In this document: in pieces, positions 61,505 to 64,000 of the stretch
Position numbering within the stretch: position 1 is the first letter of the stretch
Layout of the letters: every line of letters starts with the position of its first letter
Assembly: GCF_030272615.1 (NCBI RefSeq)
Contig: NC_081414.1
Coordinates: 661,612,438 to 661,676,437, forward strand
Direction: 5' to 3'
Source: Cryptomeria japonica
Lineage: Eukaryota; Streptophyta; Pinopsida; Cupressales; Cupressaceae
Length of the DNA: 64,000 nt
The notes under the pieces: model-generated
The model's input: the letters and a program-made list of their open reading frames with translations, nothing else
Databases searched by the model: none
What the model was told of the DNA's origin: nothing
Made by a program: the position numbers and the translations under genes

Positions 61505-61994
61505 CAAAGGTAAATTTGTATGTAGCCCCCTTAGGATCCTATGACATAATCCTAGGAATGAATTGTCTTTGAAGGCATAGGGCTAAGGTCGATTGTTATT
61601 CTAAGACTGTGGAATGTTTGGGCGACCTTGGGAAGAAGGTGTTCTTGGAAGGCACTTGCTAAGAAGTCAGAATTCGGTAGATTTGTTGGTGTACCTTGGC
61701 CATGTGGTGGGTGATGGAAAGATAAGAATAGATCCAATTAAGGTTTAGGTAGTTATCAATTGGCTAAAGCCCACTACTATAAGTGAGTCTCAAAGCTTTG
61801 AAGGCTTGTACTTACCTCCATATATTTGTAAAAGACATCATATGTTGTTATCCCATTGCATGAAGTCATGGGCAAAGGAAGGAATTTAATTGGGACAATA
61901 AACAAGTATGTGCATTTGAGGGGTTGAAGAATAAGATAAATGTGACACCAATATTTGCACTGCTCAATTTACAAGCTACTTTTACGGTACAAAT
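61505..61994 (+). pseudogene. Gypsy protease end, RT tail and RNase H start
   Basis: APLGSYDIILGMNCL continues the protease read before the hAT copy. Within 120 bp the sequence reaches YLGHVVGDGKIRIDPIKV-like RT tail and PTTIS-SQSFEGL, then NWDNKQVCAFEGLKNKINVTP. Several frameshifts and stops. The jump from protease to the RT tail shows an internal deletion of most of RT. Confidence 0.75.
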
Positions 61995-62270
61995 TGTTAA
62001 ATTTTGTGACCCAGATTAGTAATCAGATTATCAGTATTTAATTATTTGCTAATATTAAGTAAAGTAATGACAGAATGAAAGTAAGTGCATAGGAGACAAA
62101 CACAAATACCCTGAGAAAACCTCCAAGGAGGAAAAACCCAGCACTAAAGACCCACAGATCAGATTATGTATTCAATCTGAATTGTACCAATACAATACTT
62201 AGCTGAACTCTTCAGCCTCTTATCAGATCTGCATGTTTAATGGTCAGATCTGCCCTTCTAATTATTCCAA
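61995..62270 (-). repeat. Copia LTR module in opposite orientation
   Basis: On the + strand it has TTTTGTGACCCAGATTAGTAATCAG, shortened here to TTTTGTGACCCAGATTAG, plus AAACCTCCAAGGAGGAAAAA, CACTAAAGACCCACAGATC and CAGATCTGCCCTTCT, matching in order the + strand of the first copia's LTRs (52206-52500). That copia is transcribed on the - strand, whereas the gag that follows here is on the + strand. Confidence 0.7.
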
Positions 62271-62466
62271 GTCTGTGTTAATGCATTAGTAGCTTCTGCA
62301 AGATAAGACTCTCCTAACTCATTAATCTCCTTTATTCTGTTATTAGTTTACTCATTCATGCTTTATATTTATCAGACTATAACATTGGTCATAATTATGA
62401 TATTGATATTGGATAAATGATAGATTAGATTGACGACCTGCTTAACTATGTTAAGCGTCAATCTAA

Positions 62467-62552
62467 ATGCTATCAGGCTATTAACCTGATAGCATATTAA
62501 TGTCGATTCATATCGGCATTAATATGCTATCGGGGTATTAACCCGATAGCAT
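62467..62552. repeat. Three adjoining 28-29 bp palindromes
   Basis: 62467-62495 (ATGCTATCAGG...CCTGATAGCAT), 62496-62523 (ATTAATGTCGAT...ATCGGCATTAAT) and 62524-62552 (ATGCTATCGGG...CCCGATAGCAT) follow each other without a gap. They lie upstream of the TATA-like box of the copia LTR. Confidence 0.88.
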
Positions 62553-62610
62553 ATAATGCTAACAGCTATTGTTATTGTTTACGTTATATTAATCCATTAT
62601 TATATGCTTT

Positions 62611-62825
62611 GATACCGATTCATTATCGGGTATGTTTTATATTTGTAACAATTAACAAATGATATTGATAAGCACTGTTACCATTAACAATGATACCGAT
62701 TCATTATCAGGCATGTTTATAAGCGTTGTTATCATTAAATGATACTGATTCATTATCGGGCATGTTTATAAGCACTGTTATCATTAAATGATACCGATTC
62801 ATTATCGGGTATGTTTATAGCACCT
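62611..62825. repeat. 49-bp tandem repeats in copia LTR
   Basis: The GATACYGATTCATTATCGGG phrase starts at 62611, 62692, 62741 and 62790; the last three are exactly 49 bp apart and include CATGTTTATAAGCACTGTTA. Position in U3 suggests enhancer-type repeats. Confidence 0.85.
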
Positions 62826-62855
62826 ATTAGTTATGGATCGGTTGATGTTAGTAAG

Positions 62856-62942
62856 GGTCATGACCAAGTGACATCTTGGTCGGACATGTCTAAAAGACAT
62901 GTCTTTAGACATGTCCGATCAAGGTGCCACTTGATCGTGGCC
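62856..62942. repeat. Long imperfect hairpin before LTR TATA box
   Basis: 36-bp arms (62856-62891 and 62907-62942) pair with six mismatches, all transitions. The inner part contains ACATGTC three times, including the palindrome AAAGACATGTCTTT. A TATA-like TATTTATAC follows at about 62951. Confidence 0.85.
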
Positions 62943-62950
62943 ATCCTACT

Positions 62951-62960
62951 ATTTATACAT
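62951..62960 (+). promoter_or_regulatory. TATA-like box of second copia LTR
   Basis: CTATTTATACATC lies about 170 bp before the LTR end and just downstream of the hairpin, the expected place for the U3/R promoter of a + strand copia. Confidence 0.45.
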
Positions 62961-63125
62961 CATTCCAATCAAAGGAGATGACATTGAAATCGATATATGT
63001 TCATCCTCCTTACCTGCAGTAAAAGAAAGATAGCAATATTAGTGTCATAGGCATAATATCAAAATTAAAATACACCATCGTGCATATAACTTGTCCATTA
63101 AATTGGAAATTACAATACATTTACA

Positions 63126-63137
63126 TGGTATCAGAGC
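63126..63137 (+). other. Primer binding site of second copia element
   Basis: TGGTATCAGAGC directly after ...TTTACA; complementary to initiator methionine tRNA. Confidence 0.9.
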
Positions 63138-63218
63138 CAAGTTGATCGAACTTGAGGCTATTTAATTTCATGAAACCAATTTAAGAACAAGTTTATATAC
63201 TACATCACATTTCTTCAA

Positions 63219-64000
63219 ATGGCCAGTGCTATCAGATTCGAAGACAGACTCGGAGGTGGCGATGATTTTTCAGCCTGGAAATTCAGAATTCAAATGATCT
63301 TAAAGGAGAGCAAAGTGGATTTGTTTGTTCAAACTAAAAATGCTCAACCCGAAAATGAACCTGACAAAACAACATGGATTGAGGGAAATGAAAAGGCAAT
63401 AAAAATAATAGTTGATGGGGTGAGAAACAACATAATGCCCATCATAAGAAAACATCAGACAGCCTATAAAATGTTCAAAGCTCTTGAAAGCACATTTGAG
63501 ATATCAAATTCAAGTCGAACTCTATCATTAAAACGAGAAATAAATCATATCACCATGAACAAAGGGGAGACAATCAATGCCTACTTTATGCGGATATCAG
63601 TTCTAAAAGATGAACTTGCAACTCTAGACTACGAGATCCAAAGCAAAGAGTTAACACTCATTGCTTTAGATGGGTTGCTTAGTGGATGGAGCACATTCGT
63701 CCAAGGCATCAGTGCAAGGTCCAATATCCCAAGTTTGAAAGATTAAGAGATGACTGTCTCCAAGAAGAATCAAGATTGAACAAGATGGGAATGAAACACA
63801 AGAATATAGATGAAGACCTGCAAGTTCTAAACACCAATTCCACCAAGCAAAACAAGAAAAGGCAGTTTAGAAAGAGAAAAGGTCGTCAAGGTAAGGATAC
63901 TTCAAAGAAGGACTTATCTCACATTCAATGTTACAAATGTGATCAGTTCGGACACTTCGTTGCAAAATGCCCGGAAAGAACCAAGAAACATGCTACATTT
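63219..64000 (+). pseudogene. Copia gag, frameshifted, runs off the window
   Basis: Starts MASAIRFEDRLGGGDDFSAW and contains the UBN2-type gag segments: MFKALESTFEIS, TLSLKREINHITM, INAYFMRISVLKDEL and IALDGLLSGWSTF. The first frame ends at 63746. Near 63727 a one-base shift moves the coding track to FERLRDDCLQEESRL, which then stays open to the end with the zinc knuckle CYKCDQFGHFVAKC (63929-63970). Apart from that shift it is well preserved. Confidence 0.9.

Larger units (their letters stand above)
58872..61994 (+). mobile_element. Ty3/gypsy remnant, internally deleted and split by a hAT copy
   Basis: Order on the + strand: PBS-like TGGTATCAAAGC (one change from TGGTATCAGAGC), leader, gag (59543 on), degenerate zinc knuckle, protease-like region, the inserted 586-bp hAT copy, end of protease (GSYDIILGMN), then directly the last part of RT (YLGHVVGDGKIRIDP) and RNase H start (WDNKQVCAFEGLKNKI). 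Most of RT is missing. The sequence stops at 61994 against copia LTR-like DNA. Many stops and shifts; non-functional. Confidence 0.8.
43398..64000 (+). other. RRC1 giant intron, continuing past the window
   Basis: Exon 43232-43397 ends ATGCAAG/GTTTGTG. The next part of the RRM (a short valine/tyrosine-rich strand, then the GWGK-type end) should follow, but nothing matching was found on the + strand up to 64000. If the gene is intact, this intron exceeds 20.6 kb and contains a hAT element, a copia element, a gypsy remnant, a small hAT copy and the start of another copia. The alternative is that the gene is broken here. Confidence 0.6.
61995..64000 (+). mobile_element. Second Ty1/copia element, 5' part, + strand
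   Basis: A copia gag on the + strand (63219 on) is preceded by PBS TGGTATCAGAGCC at 63126 and a presumed 5' LTR ending ATACATTTACA at 63125. The LTR start is uncertain: TGTTAAATTTTGTG at 61995 is possible, giving 1131 bp. However, 61995-62270 resembles the copia LTR of 52206-52864 in the opposite orientation, so two LTRs may abut here. The element continues past the window. Confidence 0.82.

Overview
The window is nuclear DNA of a seed plant with a large, transposon-filled genome. A gymnosperm (conifer-like) genome is my best guess, inferred from a host gene split by introns of several kb to more than 20 kb, big LTR retrotransposons nested in each other, and long CA/TA microsatellites. Only one host gene is recognisable: on the + strand, the first seven coding exons (36394-43397) of the U2 snRNP-associated splicing factor SR140/U2SURP, called RRC1 in Arabidopsis. 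They run up to RNP1 of its RRM. The next exon was not found, so the last visible intron is longer than 20.6 kb and holds all the transposons from 43.4 kb to the right edge.

Layout. 1-12419: a Ty3/gypsy element of the Tat lineage on the - strand (5' LTR 11679-12419, leader, gag-pol 9409-1883; the 3' LTR lies beyond the left edge). 12420-29460: a low-complexity, tandemly repetitive, microsatellite-rich block. Inside it sit a non-autonomous Tat-like LTR element (about 12986-21855), another LTR fragment (22206-23509), a long inverted repeat (25733-26262 and 27795-28310), and a solo LTR (26326-27567) with a 5-bp target duplication in the inverted-repeat loop. 29460-33000: retroelement-like but unassigned DNA. 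33000-36393: AT-rich upstream region and probable 5' UTR of RRC1. 36394-43397: RRC1 exons. 46690-50373: a complete hAT transposon with TIRs, 8-bp TSD and an intron-containing, frameshifted transposase. 52206-57883: a Ty1/copia element on the - strand with nearly identical LTRs. 58872-61994: remains of a + strand Ty3/gypsy element, split by a 586-bp non-autonomous hAT copy (60911-61496). 61995-64000: the 5' end of a second copia element on the + strand.

Relationships. The two Tat-like elements share LTR termini, a PBS-like site, ACAGACG-type leader repeats and a TTTTCACCAT module near the 3' end, so the second is probably mobilised by proteins of the first family. The two hAT copies share termini and have different TSDs, so they are separate insertions of an autonomous/non-autonomous pair. 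The Tat gag-pol keeps one reading frame over 7.5 kb and is interrupted only by 12 stop codons, each explicable by a C-to-T change. I found no unknown coding system. The unusual signals are structural: palindromes in LTRs, inverted repeats and flanking duplications.
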